A DNA stretch of 64,000 nucleotides, from positions 666,001-730,000 of the forward strand of contig NC_089451.1 in NCBI RefSeq assembly GCF_026210795.1, in the 5' to 3' direction. Under the pieces are notes generated by a model. The model saw nothing but the letters and a program-made list of their open reading frames with translations. It was not told where the DNA came from and searched no databases. Positions 46,841 through 57,235 of the stretch are shown piece after piece. The first letter of the stretch is position 1, and each line of letters begins with the position of its first letter. The position numbers and the translations under genes were made by a program. The stretch is from Rhizophagus irregularis (lineage: Eukaryota; Glomeromycota; Glomeromycetes; Glomerales; Glomeraceae).

Positions 46841-48339
46841 AACATCATACTTATTTGAGGTATATTAATAACACGTTAAATTAGTTTGTTAATAAGTTGA
46901 GATAGAGTTTAACATAAATTTTTGTTATAGAATTTACAAGCTGAAACCATTGATGATAATTTCATAGAAAAAGTGGTAGATGAACCACAAATAACATTGA
47001 AGGCTATACTTGATGGTATAGATACATCAAATATTATTAAAGTATGGAGAATTATTAGAATAGGAGGTATTTCTAGTAAAGAAAATCTGGTGGCTTTTTT
47101 TAGTGATAGGACCCATATTTGTATGTGTATAGAATCTATTACAAAGGAATTATTTGCCATCACTTTTGGCGAGTAATGCTTTATTCAAGTACTGCCATAT
47201 TAGTATTATACCTATCAGATGGTATAAAGATAAAATTTTAATGAAATTAGATGATATTCTTGATAATTCACCAGTACTTACAGCATTAGAGTCATCTACT
47301 GAAGTTAATACAATATCACGAACAGTAGATTTTACTCTCCAAAGTCTAAGACAACTTCAAGGATCTTATCATAAAAAAAATGCTCAGAGAATTATTCCTC
47401 AAAGAAATCGTTTTGGTGTAGCATTTTCAACTGCTAAAACTGCAATTAATATTGCATTAGAAACTGGAAGTGATACTGAATTAGTAAAATTATTAAAAGA
47501 TTTCATTTTGAATAAGCAAAGGAGTTGTAATGGTGATGGTATTGAATCAGAAATTATTAATGTAGTTGTGAAAAGTAATAGTCAAATTGTTTTTTTACAG
47601 GAGAATTTGATTAATCAAACTACAAATCCGTATGTTATTAAAATTTGAGGAGCTCCAAGTAAAAAAAGAATAAAAAGTGCTATAGAAATTTCAGGAAGGA
47701 GTGTGATACATGACATTACAAGTCAAACTAATATTCAACAAAGTAATGATAGTGATATAATATCAAGATCACAATGAAAATGCGGTCTTTGTGGAAAACC
47801 AGGTCATTATCAGAAAAGATGTCCAAATGGTAGAGAGTAGATGTGAAATCAATATATAATATAGTGTAAGTTTGTTAGATTATTTGATTATCCAATAGTT
47901 GTTATAGTAATCTATATAAGCGCATTACTAATTAATCATTGAATTGCGTTACTTATTACTTAATTAGAGCGAACGTGAAATTGTACAATGTTGCAATGCG
48001 TCGTTAAGGGGAATTAAAAAGGTGGGTGGGAGGTTTGGGAGGTTTGGAGAAAAAAATAAAGTCTTTTTCAAATAATTTTTTTTTAATTCATTGCTTCTAA
48101 TGAAACTTAATCAATTTTTACTCAATAATCATAATAAAACATTCATTAGAAAGGTGAGAAAATTTTACATATTTTTATTCATTTTTATTGTACTTTTTAT
48201 TGTATTTTTAATTACATAATATCATGTTAAAAATTGTACTTTTTTTAAAAACGAATTTTAATATAATAATTATAAATCACATGATATGGTAAAAATCACC
48301 TCTGGTGAATTTCACCTCCGGTAAGCGTTAAAATTATCC

Positions 48340-48659
48340 TTAATTGAAACTAAATTTTTTAATTTTAGTTAAATATAAACCAAATTTTATTAAAACTAAA
48401 TATTTTTTTTTTAACTAGTATTTTAATGCATTTTTTTTAAAAACTTTTATATATAAAAAATGCTAAATTTTTTTATATAAAAGAAAAAGTAAAAAAAAAA
48501 TAAAAAAATATTTATTTTTTTCTTGAAATTTTATATGTAAAAATTCTATTATTAGTAAATAATAAATGACATTATATGATACAGTATATATGTTATGCTT
48601 CAGAGATTGAAGTTCACGCACTTCAGATTAAAATTGTCACCTGATGCAGAACCCTGAAA
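48340..48659. other. AT-rich spacer
   Basis: No gene or repeat recognised. Confidence 0.45.
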
Positions 48660-48915
48660 TTCTCTAATATAGATCATAAGTTATATTTTTGGCAAATTGA
48701 CCCATTTTTTAAGGGTTCAAAAAACCATTTTTTTGTAAATATCTTGGCATCCAGTAGTCCAATTTCGATAAACTTTTTTTAAATTGTAAATCTGAATGAG
48801 AGCTACAAAATAAAAAAAAGTTCATTGAAATTGAATCACTGAATGCTGAGATATTTATAAAAAATGATTTTTTGAATTTTAGCAAAAAGTGGTGTTTTTG
48901 GCCAAAAGTTCCTTA
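48660..48915. repeat. Palindromic repeat, ~250 bp
   Basis: Left arm GTAAATATCTTGGCATCCAG matches the inverted right arm ATAAATATCTCAGCATTCAG, with AACTTTTTTT near the centre on both sides. The similarity fades outward (TTTTTGGC arms). It is probably an old foldback element. Confidence 0.65.
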
Positions 48916-48924
48916 TAATCTTTA

Positions 48925-49797
48925 GGCCACTCCAATTTAATAGTTTGTTTAACGTACCCCACCCCCCTCATTTTTGAAAAATTTTTAAAAATAAACAAAC
49001 ATATGTTATATCATGTGACTTATAATAACATTACCGATCTATATAATATTTAAAAGAATTTCTTTCTAGTGCATTTGAATCTACTAAAGAAAATATTCCC
49101 AGTAGTATAATTAATAAAAGTAATATACGTAAACTTATTAATTACATTATCTGTAACACAGGTCGAAAAGTGAAAAATCAGGCATCAATCAGGCACCAAT
49201 CGGTCACCAATCAGGTACCTGATTGGTGACCGATGCCTGATTGGCATTTTCGCCAAATAAATCGCCAACCAATCAGGCAGTTTGCTAACTTTTGATCCAG
49301 TGATTAGAAAAAGATGAAATATAGCTCATTGGAATCGTCTCAACAAGAAGAATCTAATGGTAGTAAAATCGCATTTCTAGGATTAATACTTGATGAGAAA
49401 TTAAGTAAAATATAAAAATGAAAATGTATCATTTATATTTTATTTAATTTTTTATTAACTATTAATCCTAGAGATGCGATTTTACTACCATTAGATTCTT
49501 CTTGTTGAGACGATTCCAATGAGCTATATTTCATCTTTTTCTAATCACTGGATCAAAAGTTAGCAAACTGCCTGATTGGTGACGATATTTGGCGAAAATG
49601 TCAATCAGGCACCGATTGGTGCCTGATTTTTCACTTTTCGACCTGTGTAATAAACCAAGATGTATTTTTAGTAAAAATGCATTGAGTGATAAAGAAAAAA
49701 CTATGTTCATTTTTAAATGTTTACTTAATTTGACCTCTTCCCCCCTCAATTTTATATAAAGTTAGGATGTTAAACAAACTATTAAATTGGAGTGGCC
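48925..49797. mobile_element. PIF/Harbinger-like MITE, copy 2, carrying a nested MITE
   Basis: Both ends read GGCCACTCCAATTTAATAG inward; TTA flanks both sides (48922-48924 and 49798-49800). Outside the nested insert (49157-49647) it matches the inverse of copy 1 at 839-1211. Confidence 0.87.
49157..49647. mobile_element. Second Harbinger-like MITE family, nested in copy 2
   Basis: Ends read CACAGGTCGAAAAGTGAAAA on both sides. TAA flanks it (49154-49156 and 49648-49650). Comparison with the uninterrupted copy 1 (around 990-1000) shows that exactly one TAA was added with the insert, so the duplication is real. The interior is a long foldback with TCAGGCACCAATCGG-type repeats and the shared core (GAATCTAATGGTAGTAAAAT). 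Confidence 0.9.
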
Positions 49798-50179
49798 TTA
49801 TATTAGTTTTCCAGGGTTCTTCTAACATATCTCGATTGCTAATAAAATGAGCTATAATTAAACATCAAATTTTCCAACTTTAATGTATTTTTAAGTACTA
49901 AGTAAACTTATTCATCATAATTTTAAGTATATAATCCTAAAATTTTAGAATAGTTGGAATTATATTCATAAAAATCTTTTCATTTGAAAATGGCTTAAAC
50001 TTTAATAATTTTTCAGATAAAACACAAGTATAAATTTCAATATAAATCAGATTTACATAAAAATTTCAGAAAACATGTAACTCATTATGGCACATAAGTT
50101 TAAATATATTGCAAAAAGTAGTTTAATTAATGAGAAAAAAAGTTTACTTATAACAGACTTTATTGCATGATTCAAATAA
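49798..50179. other. AT-rich spacer
   Basis: No gene recognised. Confidence 0.45.
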
Positions 50180-50438
50180 CACAGGTCAAAAAGTAAAAAA
50201 TCGGGCATTAATCAGTCATCAATCTGTCACCAATCGTGACTGATTGGCATTTTCATCAAATATCATTACCAATCAGACAGTTTACTAATTTTTGATCTAG
50301 TGATCAGAAAAGGATGAAATATAACTTATTGGAATCGTTTCAACAAGATGAATCTAATGGTAGTAAAATCACATTTTTAGGATTAATGGTTAATAAAAAA
50401 TTAAATAAATGAAAATATAAATAATATATTTTTATTTT

Positions 50439-52423
50439 GGATCATTTTAACGCTCACCGGAGGTGAAATTCACCGGGGATAAATTTTATCATATCACGTG
50501 ATATTTATTATTATATTAAAATTTAGTAAAATTCATCGCATCAAATTTTTTTTATTTGAATAAACATGTAAAAAAAAGTTTTTTCTATTGACTATTTAAG
50601 CATAAATTTTTAAAGTTTTATTGACAAAAAGTTTCTTTTTAAATTAACATAACTTCAATTAAACTATTACACCCATCCACTAACCATTTAATCATTAATT
50701 TAAAACCTATAGTAATGCATAATATATAATCCTTTATAATAATGAAAAATGAAATGAAAGTGAAATAGGTTGATGAAAACAGAAATGGGATGATGTAAAA
50801 CAAAATGAAACAATACAAAGTGAATTGAGATGATGAAAAATAAAGTGGAATATTGCAAAATGAAATGGAGTGATGAAAATCGATATGAAATGATATGAAG
50901 CGATATGGAGTGATGAAAATGATATGAAGCGATATAGAGTGATGAAAAATGATATGGAGCAATATGGAGTGATGAAAACTGATATGAAACGATATAAAGC
51001 GATATGGAGTGATGAAAACTGATATGAAATGATATGAAGCAATATGGAGTGATGAAAAACAATATGAAGCAATATAGAGTAATGAAAAACAATATAGAGC
51101 GATATGGAATGATGAAAAATGATATGAAACGATATGGAATGATGAAAAACAATATGGAGCGATATGGAGTGATGAAAAATGATATGAAATGATATGGAGC
51201 AATATGGAGTGATGAAAAGCGATATGGAGCAATATGGAGTAATGAAAACTGATATGAAGCGACATGGAGTAATGAAAAGCAATATGGAGCAATATGGAGT
51301 GATAAAAACCAATATGGAACGATATGAAGCGATATGGAGTGATGAAAAACAATATGAAGTGATATGGAGTGATGAAAACTGATATGAAGCGATATGAAGT
51401 GATGAAAACTAATATGAAGCGATATGGAGTGATAAAAACCGATATGGAACAATATGAAGTGATATGGCATGATAAAAAACAATATGAAATGATATAGAGT
51501 GATGAAAAACGATATAGAGCAATATAGAGTGATGAAAAATAATATGGAACGATATGGAGTGATGAAAAGTGATATGGAACAATATGAAGTGATGAAAAAT
51601 GATATGAAGCGATATAGAGTGATGAAAAACGATATGGAGCGATATGAAGTGATGAAAACTGATATGGAATGATATAAAGCGATATGGCGTGATGAAAAAT
51701 AATATGAAGCAATATAGAGTGATGAAAACGATATGGAGCGATATGGAGTGATGAAAAATGATATGGAGCGATATGGAGTGATGAAAACTGATATGGAATG
51801 ATATGAAGCGATATGGAGTGATGAAAATGATATGAAGCGATATAGAGTGATAAAAAACGATATGGAGCAATATGGAGTGATGAAAAATGATATGGAGTAA
51901 TATGGAACGATATGGAGTGATATAGAGTGATGAAAAGCGATATGGAGTGATGAAAAATAATATGAAGCAATATGGAGTGATGAAAAATGATATAGGAGTG
52001 AAAGGGACAATGATAAATGAAAAGGATAATTAAAAACAAAGTGGAAGCAAAGGGAATGGTAGAAAAATAAAAATACTAGCAATAAAAGTAAGTCTTACCT
52101 TAACTTCTTGAAGTTATTTGAAATTATTGTTTTTTGAAAAACAAGTTAACAAGTTAGCATAAGAGAAAAAGAACATTAAACTAGCGAAGTAATAAAAAAA
52201 TAAAAAAATCTTACCTTAAGAAGTTCCAGTAAAAGCTGGTCATTTTGAAAATAATACTACAAGAAAGTAAAAAATAAAATATGCATTACGCGTTTGTGTA
52301 ATATGAAATCACCTGGTGAATTTCACCGGGGTAAATTTAAAATTTTAATAATTTTAATGCATTGCAAATCAAGGCAAAATTCACTCTGGTGAAATTTACT
52401 GGAGGTGAATGTAAAATTAATCC
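50439..52423. mobile_element. Non-autonomous MULE-type element filled with a minisatellite
   Basis: Ends GGATCATTTTAACGCTCACC and GGATTAATTTTACATTCACC (read inward) match those of the MULE at 43946-48339. TTTTATTTT flanks both sides (50430-50438 and 52424-52432), a 9-bp duplication, though in low-complexity sequence. The 1985-bp body has no transposase, only the minisatellite below and AT-rich ends with GGTGAAATTCACC repeats. It could be moved by a MULE transposase from a related copy. Confidence 0.82.
50740..52020. repeat. Minisatellite built on a 10-bp unit (GATATGGAGT family)
   Basis: About 1.3 kb of decamers GATATGGAGC, GATATGAAGC, GATATGGAGT and GATGAAAAAT in changing order, often as a 30-bp higher unit. 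Because 30 is a multiple of three, two minus-strand frames stay open for about 460 codons as His/Ser/Ile/Tyr/Phe repeats (HIAPYHFSSL type). No start context or domain supports a protein. Confidence 0.85.
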
Positions 52424-53775
52424 TTTTATTTTTATATTTTATTTAATTTCTTATCAAGTATTAATTCTAGAAATGTAATTTTACTACCATTAGATTCGTC
52501 TTATTAGGATGATTCCAATGAGCTATATTTCATCCTTTTCTGATCACTGGATCAAATGTTAGCAAACTACCTGATTGGTGATAATTTTTGATATCAGTAA
52601 ACTGTATAACTGAAACTGGCCGGTAATTACTGATTACTAATGCCGATTTACTGAAATCTACTATTTATATTTTTTTATTACAAAAACTATAAAAACTATA
52701 TATATATACCATATATCACCTTTAATAATAAACCTATGTAAATTTTATTATAAAATCTTAATTTTTTAATACATATTAATATATGTAATTTTTTTTAAAA
52801 AGATTCTCCTATAGATTTTATACTACTAATTTAAAATACCTAAATGATACCAATATTTTAAACACATAATAGCACGTATTATTTCTGGAGTAAAATGTAC
52901 TCTATCTGATATTACTACATCTGCAGCACTTGAAAATACCCTTTCCAAAAGTACACTTGTGGCTAAAATATAAAGAAAAATCAATATTAAAAATAATACT
53001 TAATAATAATAAAATAAAAAGATATACCTGGGATTCCTAAACAATCCTTTGCTATATTTGCTAGATTTGGAAACTTTTTTTGTGTCGCTATTAAATATTA
53101 ATAAAATTAAAATATAATATTATTTTAATTTTAAATAAACAATTGATAGTATTTAAAATATTTTTTACCTTTTACCAATTTAATATATTATTAAGAGCTG
53201 ATGCATGATTACCTTTGATAAATATTTTAAATTTATTTAATTTTTCAACACATTGTTATTTAAAAATATGAGTAATAAAATTCTCATTAGATGAATCATA
53301 TTCATTATTAATGTTGTTAATTTCTATTGATACATATTTTTCTTTATAAATTTCAAGCACCTATTGAAATAAAGTATAATAAAAATAAAATAAAATTTAA
53401 AATACAAAAAAAAAAATTAAATTAATACTTTTTTCCTTACTGATTCAATTTATCGCTTATCCCATTTTTAATCTTTTATATATTGAATTTTAAGTTATAA
53501 ATCTAGAACTATTAAAAATAAAAATATTATAATTTTAAAATTAAATTCATATTTTAATGATTTACAATTAACAATTTACTTAAAAAAATAGTATATATAG
53601 ATGTATTGGTTTTATTATAATATTCTAGCAGTTTTCTAATTGCATTATTTACTGCTTTTTATATATATAAAAATATAATTAATATAAAAATTTAAAAATC
53701 AAATATAATCTAAAGTTTAAACTCACTTTTTTTTCTTTGCAATATCTAGGTAAATCCTGAAAATCTTCTAATCTA

Positions 53776-53947
53776 CAGTCAAACCTTGATATAGCGAACC
53801 CTTGATATAGTGAATTTTTCAGACAACTATAATAAATTTTCCCTTGCTATAACGAATTAACCAATCAAATCTCTTAAAATCTTCACTATAGTCCTATAGC
53901 GAAGTTGAGGTCTGGAATCTAAGGTTCATTATAACAAGGGTTGACTG
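53776..53947. mobile_element. Tigger-like MITE inside the hAT relic
   Basis: Ends CAGTCAAACCTTGATATAGC and CAGTCAACCCTTGTTATAAT (read inward), flanked by TA. 172 bp, with further internal TATAGCGAA repeats. No coding sequence. Confidence 0.85.
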
Positions 53948-54529
53948 TACTTAATAAAATATTATAATATAGTATTACATAAGCTATTATTAAATAAGTT
54001 TCAATACATATTTGCTTTGTTGCTTTAGAAAAACCCTAATTATAAGTTATAAATTATAAATAAATATTATATTAAAATACCTTCAGTTTTTTAATTTATA
54101 AATTATAATTTACCTTTAATATTAGTTCAATTTCTGCAAGGCATTTCCATTCTTTTTCATTAAGTATAAAAGGACAAAGATTTATATTACTATTATTTAA
54201 TGTATTTAATGGCTACCGTAATAACTAATAATTAATAAATTAATTTAATTTTTGTTTTTATTATAATGAATAAAAATTTGAGTACAATAATAAATAATCT
54301 TACTTTTTTTAATTCTTTTGCTCTAACCAACATTTTAAAAGTAGAATTCACTAAGTCTTTATATCTAATATGATCATTTTATCAGAAACATCTGCAACTT
54401 TACATTGAGCATTAAATTTTTTTTTTTTATTGTAAAAAAACTCTTATTTTACAAATAAGAATACAAAGCTATATTTATAATTTATTTAAATATTATTAAA
54501 TATTATTAATTAAGTTATCAGATAAATAA

Positions 54530-55095
54530 AAAAATAATCTATCCTACACATATCTTATATATATCAGGTACTTAAAATGTAGAAAATCTTATATAAATAA
54601 TACATATATTATACACATATTGGGTACTTATATATATATTATAGTAATTATACATATATCAGATATCTGATAGATATATAATATATATAAATATCTGATG
54701 TGTGTATAATATGTTATTATTTGTGTAAGATTTTCTATATTTTGAGTACCCGATAGTATGTATAAAATATGTGTAAGATATGTATAGCCACTGGTAAAAA
54801 AATGGAATCTATCCTACACGTATCCTACGCATACTTTACATATATCGAATGCTAAAATGTAGTCAAAAATGTATAAATAATACACATATACATACACATA
54901 TCGGGTACTTATATATATAGTATACCTATCAGGTACCTGATATATGTATGATATATATATTAGTACCCGATATGTGTATGATATGTGTATTATTTGTGTA
55001 TGATTTTCTACATTTTAAATACCCAATATGTGTAAGATATGTGTAGGATAAATTATTTTTTTACCAGTGTAGAATAGATCATTTTTTTACCAGTG
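54530..55095. repeat. Two tandem palindromic elements with CACTGGTAAAAAAAT ends
   Basis: The second (54789-55069) is complete: both ends read CACTGGTAAAAAAAT, then ATCCTACAC, with arms full of ACACATATC and GGGTACTTA. A second CCAGTG end follows at 55095. The first (54530-54788) has the same interior but has lost its left end. Ends of this type are seen in several cut-and-paste families, so I do not assign one. Confidence 0.7.
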
Positions 55096-56826
55096 AATTA
55101 AATAAAAATTATTTACTTTGTATAAAATACTTCCAACCACTCCAACTTGATTATTATTATTTTGAATATTTTCATATTGGTTCAAAAATTCATTTTCATT
55201 TATATTCACAATTGCTTTAAGTAATTTAAATGCTTTTTGAGTAGTAAGATTGATAATATAGGTCAAATAATAGACATGTTGATTAACATTATCAAATTCT
55301 ATATTTTTTTCTGCAAATTCATTTGAAACTTCTTCAAAAAAGGTATTATTATTACTGGCATTATCAGTTGTAATATCAAATATCTATAAAAAAGTATTTA
55401 TTTAATTATTCTGTAATAATTTACAATTTACTTATAAAATCATTTAAATTAATTATTTATAAAAACTAACCTTAGTTATAATTTCAAAATCTTTAAAACT
55501 TTTGAGAAAAAATTCTTTAATATTCTTTTCTGAATGTGATTCTTCAAGTTTAACAAAATCTAATAAAATATTTTTCAATTTTCATTTATCTAAAATCCAA
55601 TGGACAATAATACCTAGAAAAAGTATTGAATTTAATGATGTTCAAGTATCAATTGTAAAAGATATTTTACCATTTACTTCCTATAAAAATTAAATTTTTT
55701 ATTTTAATTATTTATAAAAATGAAGGCGCTAATTTGCACTCAGGTGAAAATCGCGCGAAGGTGATATCACTCAGGTGATTTACGAGTATTTGGCTTATCA
55801 TGTGATTTTTTATATTAAAAATCTAAAATAGCGCGACTTTCAATTTTGTATTACCATTAATCATTAAACTATCATGCGATTTATTATATTACTAATATTT
55901 TTATTAGTCATTAGAGTAGATTAATACATTTAAACGTTGTAAAAAAAATTTTTTACACTTTCAGATATTCGGACATCTTGGAGCATAATGTCCAACTTGA
56001 TTACAATTTTTACAACGCCTTTCTTTCTTTTTTCCCTCTTGGCTTGCTACAACGTCTTCTTTATGATTTTTATTAGTAGTAGTATTAGTTATATCCTGGA
56101 TACGCCTTACTTTCTTTTTTTGAGGTTCACCACATGACTTATACCTATTAGGTTGTCGACCTTTATGTCTTACTCGTAACAGATTACCAATATGCATATT
56201 TTCCTGCTGATCAGTGGTCAGATAGTTCTGACTTTACACTTTCAATAAAATATTCAATTTGATTGACAAATTCATCGACTTTGTCAGCCCAAATAGCCAA
56301 ATCAAGTGCTTTTTTGGCATATCCCATACCAAACCCATATTTTTGTTTAGGACCTCGAGGTTGTACAATATTAGGAGTTTGCCTAAAATTTGCAAGATGT
56401 TGAAATGATAGTCGCGGACCTTTTTCTAATTCATTTTCTTCAATTTGGTATACCAGTTCTTTATGTTGTTGTTTGATATTGTTATCCTGTCAACAATTAA
56501 AGCCGACTGAAAAACTTTAACGCTTTAACAGGTTAACTGGAGTTTAACTTAATAGGAGAGTCTTAAGTTGATCACAAATAATCATGTGAAATAACGTTAG
56601 ATGTTCAGTTAAAGAAAATAGGTTTTTATTAAAATAATGTAAGATTTTAGATACGACGAAAAATATAGATAATCTCTTGGTTGCGAAATTAACTATCTTG
56701 AATTATACTACTGGGAATAATACTCTTTTCGTATAACTCGAAAACTACAATACAATTCTTAACTAACTAACTGACCTCCTCCTACTTGGTAAAATCCTAT
56801 CACTATTTATAATAAAATAAAGAGTA

Positions 56827-56970
56827 AATTTATTCATCGCACGTGCGATGCATCGCCACTTTCCTTTTTTGTAAATTATTTATGTTGATCAACCTGCTTA
56901 TACATCGCCACCCCCTTAAAATGGCAATGATAAACATAAAAATTTGCATCGCACGTGCGATAAATAAATT
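56827..56970. mobile_element. Small inverted-repeat element with nested CACGTG palindromes
   Basis: Left AAATTTATTCATCGCACGTG and right (inward) AATTTATTTATCGCACGTGC; each end holds the self-complementary ATCGCACGTGCGAT. 144 bp, sitting in the insert that splits the MULE SWIM region from its C-terminus. Confidence 0.6.
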
Positions 56971-56984
56971 ATTTCTAAAATAAA

Positions 56985-57235
56985 AATCAAGAATATTTGA
57001 TAAAATAAATAAATCAAATATAATAAATAAATAAAATAAAATAAATAAATAAGATAAAATAAATATATCCAATAAATAAAATATAACAAATAAAATAAAT
57101 AAAATTAATAAAATAAATAAATCAAATAAATCAAATTTATCAGATTTATCAGATTTATCAAATAAATCAAGAAAATCAAGAAAATCAAGAAAATCGAAAA
57201 AATCAAGAGATCTACAAAATGATCTACAAAATTGA
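56985..57235. repeat. AAAT/ATCA microsatellite tract
   Basis: AAATAAATAAAT runs pass into AGATTTATCAGATTTATC and then AAGAAAATCAAGAAAATC. Low complexity, no gene. Confidence 0.75.

Larger units (their letters stand above)
44192..47840 (+). pseudogene. MULE transposase (FAR1-like, DDE, SWIM, zinc knuckle), degraded
   Basis: Pieces in order: N-terminal low-complexity part and FAR1-like start (MHQYCLERGFKYQIF, KSFHCSLSG, stop near 44687), HNHKINPAQISHI, MSPSQQELYQRFSDVVLNDN with the first Asp, ALVEDEMASTYTWILQCL, second Asp in TDSEPELINAASQ with PHFYCLFHIW, then QSTQSVESFNGIIKR with the catalytic Glu. After 46850 come a SWIM-like part (THICMCIESITK, FHISIIPIRWYK with a frameshift between) and a CCHC knuckle CGLCGKPGHYQKRC near 47790. 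It aligns with the MULE protein at 55961-59570. Breaks: at least five in-frame stops, frameshifts, and two MITEs (45371-45614 and 46442-46840). Confidence 0.85.
43946..48339 (+). mobile_element. MULE (Mutator-like element) with perfect 9-bp target duplication
   Basis: Ends read GGATTAATTTTACATTCACC (left) and GGATAATTTTAACGCTTACC (right, inward), followed by GGTGAA/TTCACC-rich subterminal repeats. TTAATTGAA flanks both sides (43937-43945 and 48340-48348), a perfect 9-bp duplication as expected for Mutator. The 4394-bp element carries a broken transposase on the + strand plus two later MITE insertions. The same ends define the non-autonomous element at 50439-52423. Confidence 0.9.
50180..52590. 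mobile_element. Decayed copy of the CACAGGTCG MITE, split by a MULE-type insertion
   Basis: The left part (50180-50438) begins CACAGGTCAAAAAGTAAAAA and carries the core. After the insertion, 52424-52590 continues with the inverted core and CTACCTGATTGGTGAT. The far right end is missing. Confidence 0.75.
52860..55690 (-). pseudogene. hAT transposase, degraded
   Basis: On the minus strand, in order: ISFTIDTWTSLNSILFLGI (first catalytic Asp, 55600s), a stop in place of a probable Trp, KLKNILLDFVKLEESHSEKN; then ITTDNASNN (second Asp, ~55360) and HVYYLTYIINLTTQKAF; a gap filled by repeats; and, near 52900-53080, KKFPNLANIAKDCLGIP and LLERVFSSAADVVISDR, the hAT C-terminal dimerisation region with its Glu. 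These signatures name the superfamily (Ac/hobo/Tam3 type). The parts are in different frames and separated by a TA-type MITE and a pair of palindromes. Outer ends were not found. Confidence 0.75.

Noticed and set aside
50639-52082. Two overlapping minus-strand open frames of ~460 codons
   Set aside because: They follow from a 10/30-bp minisatellite that lacks stop codons; composition is only His/Ile/Ser/Phe/Tyr/Leu and there is no domain or splice structure.
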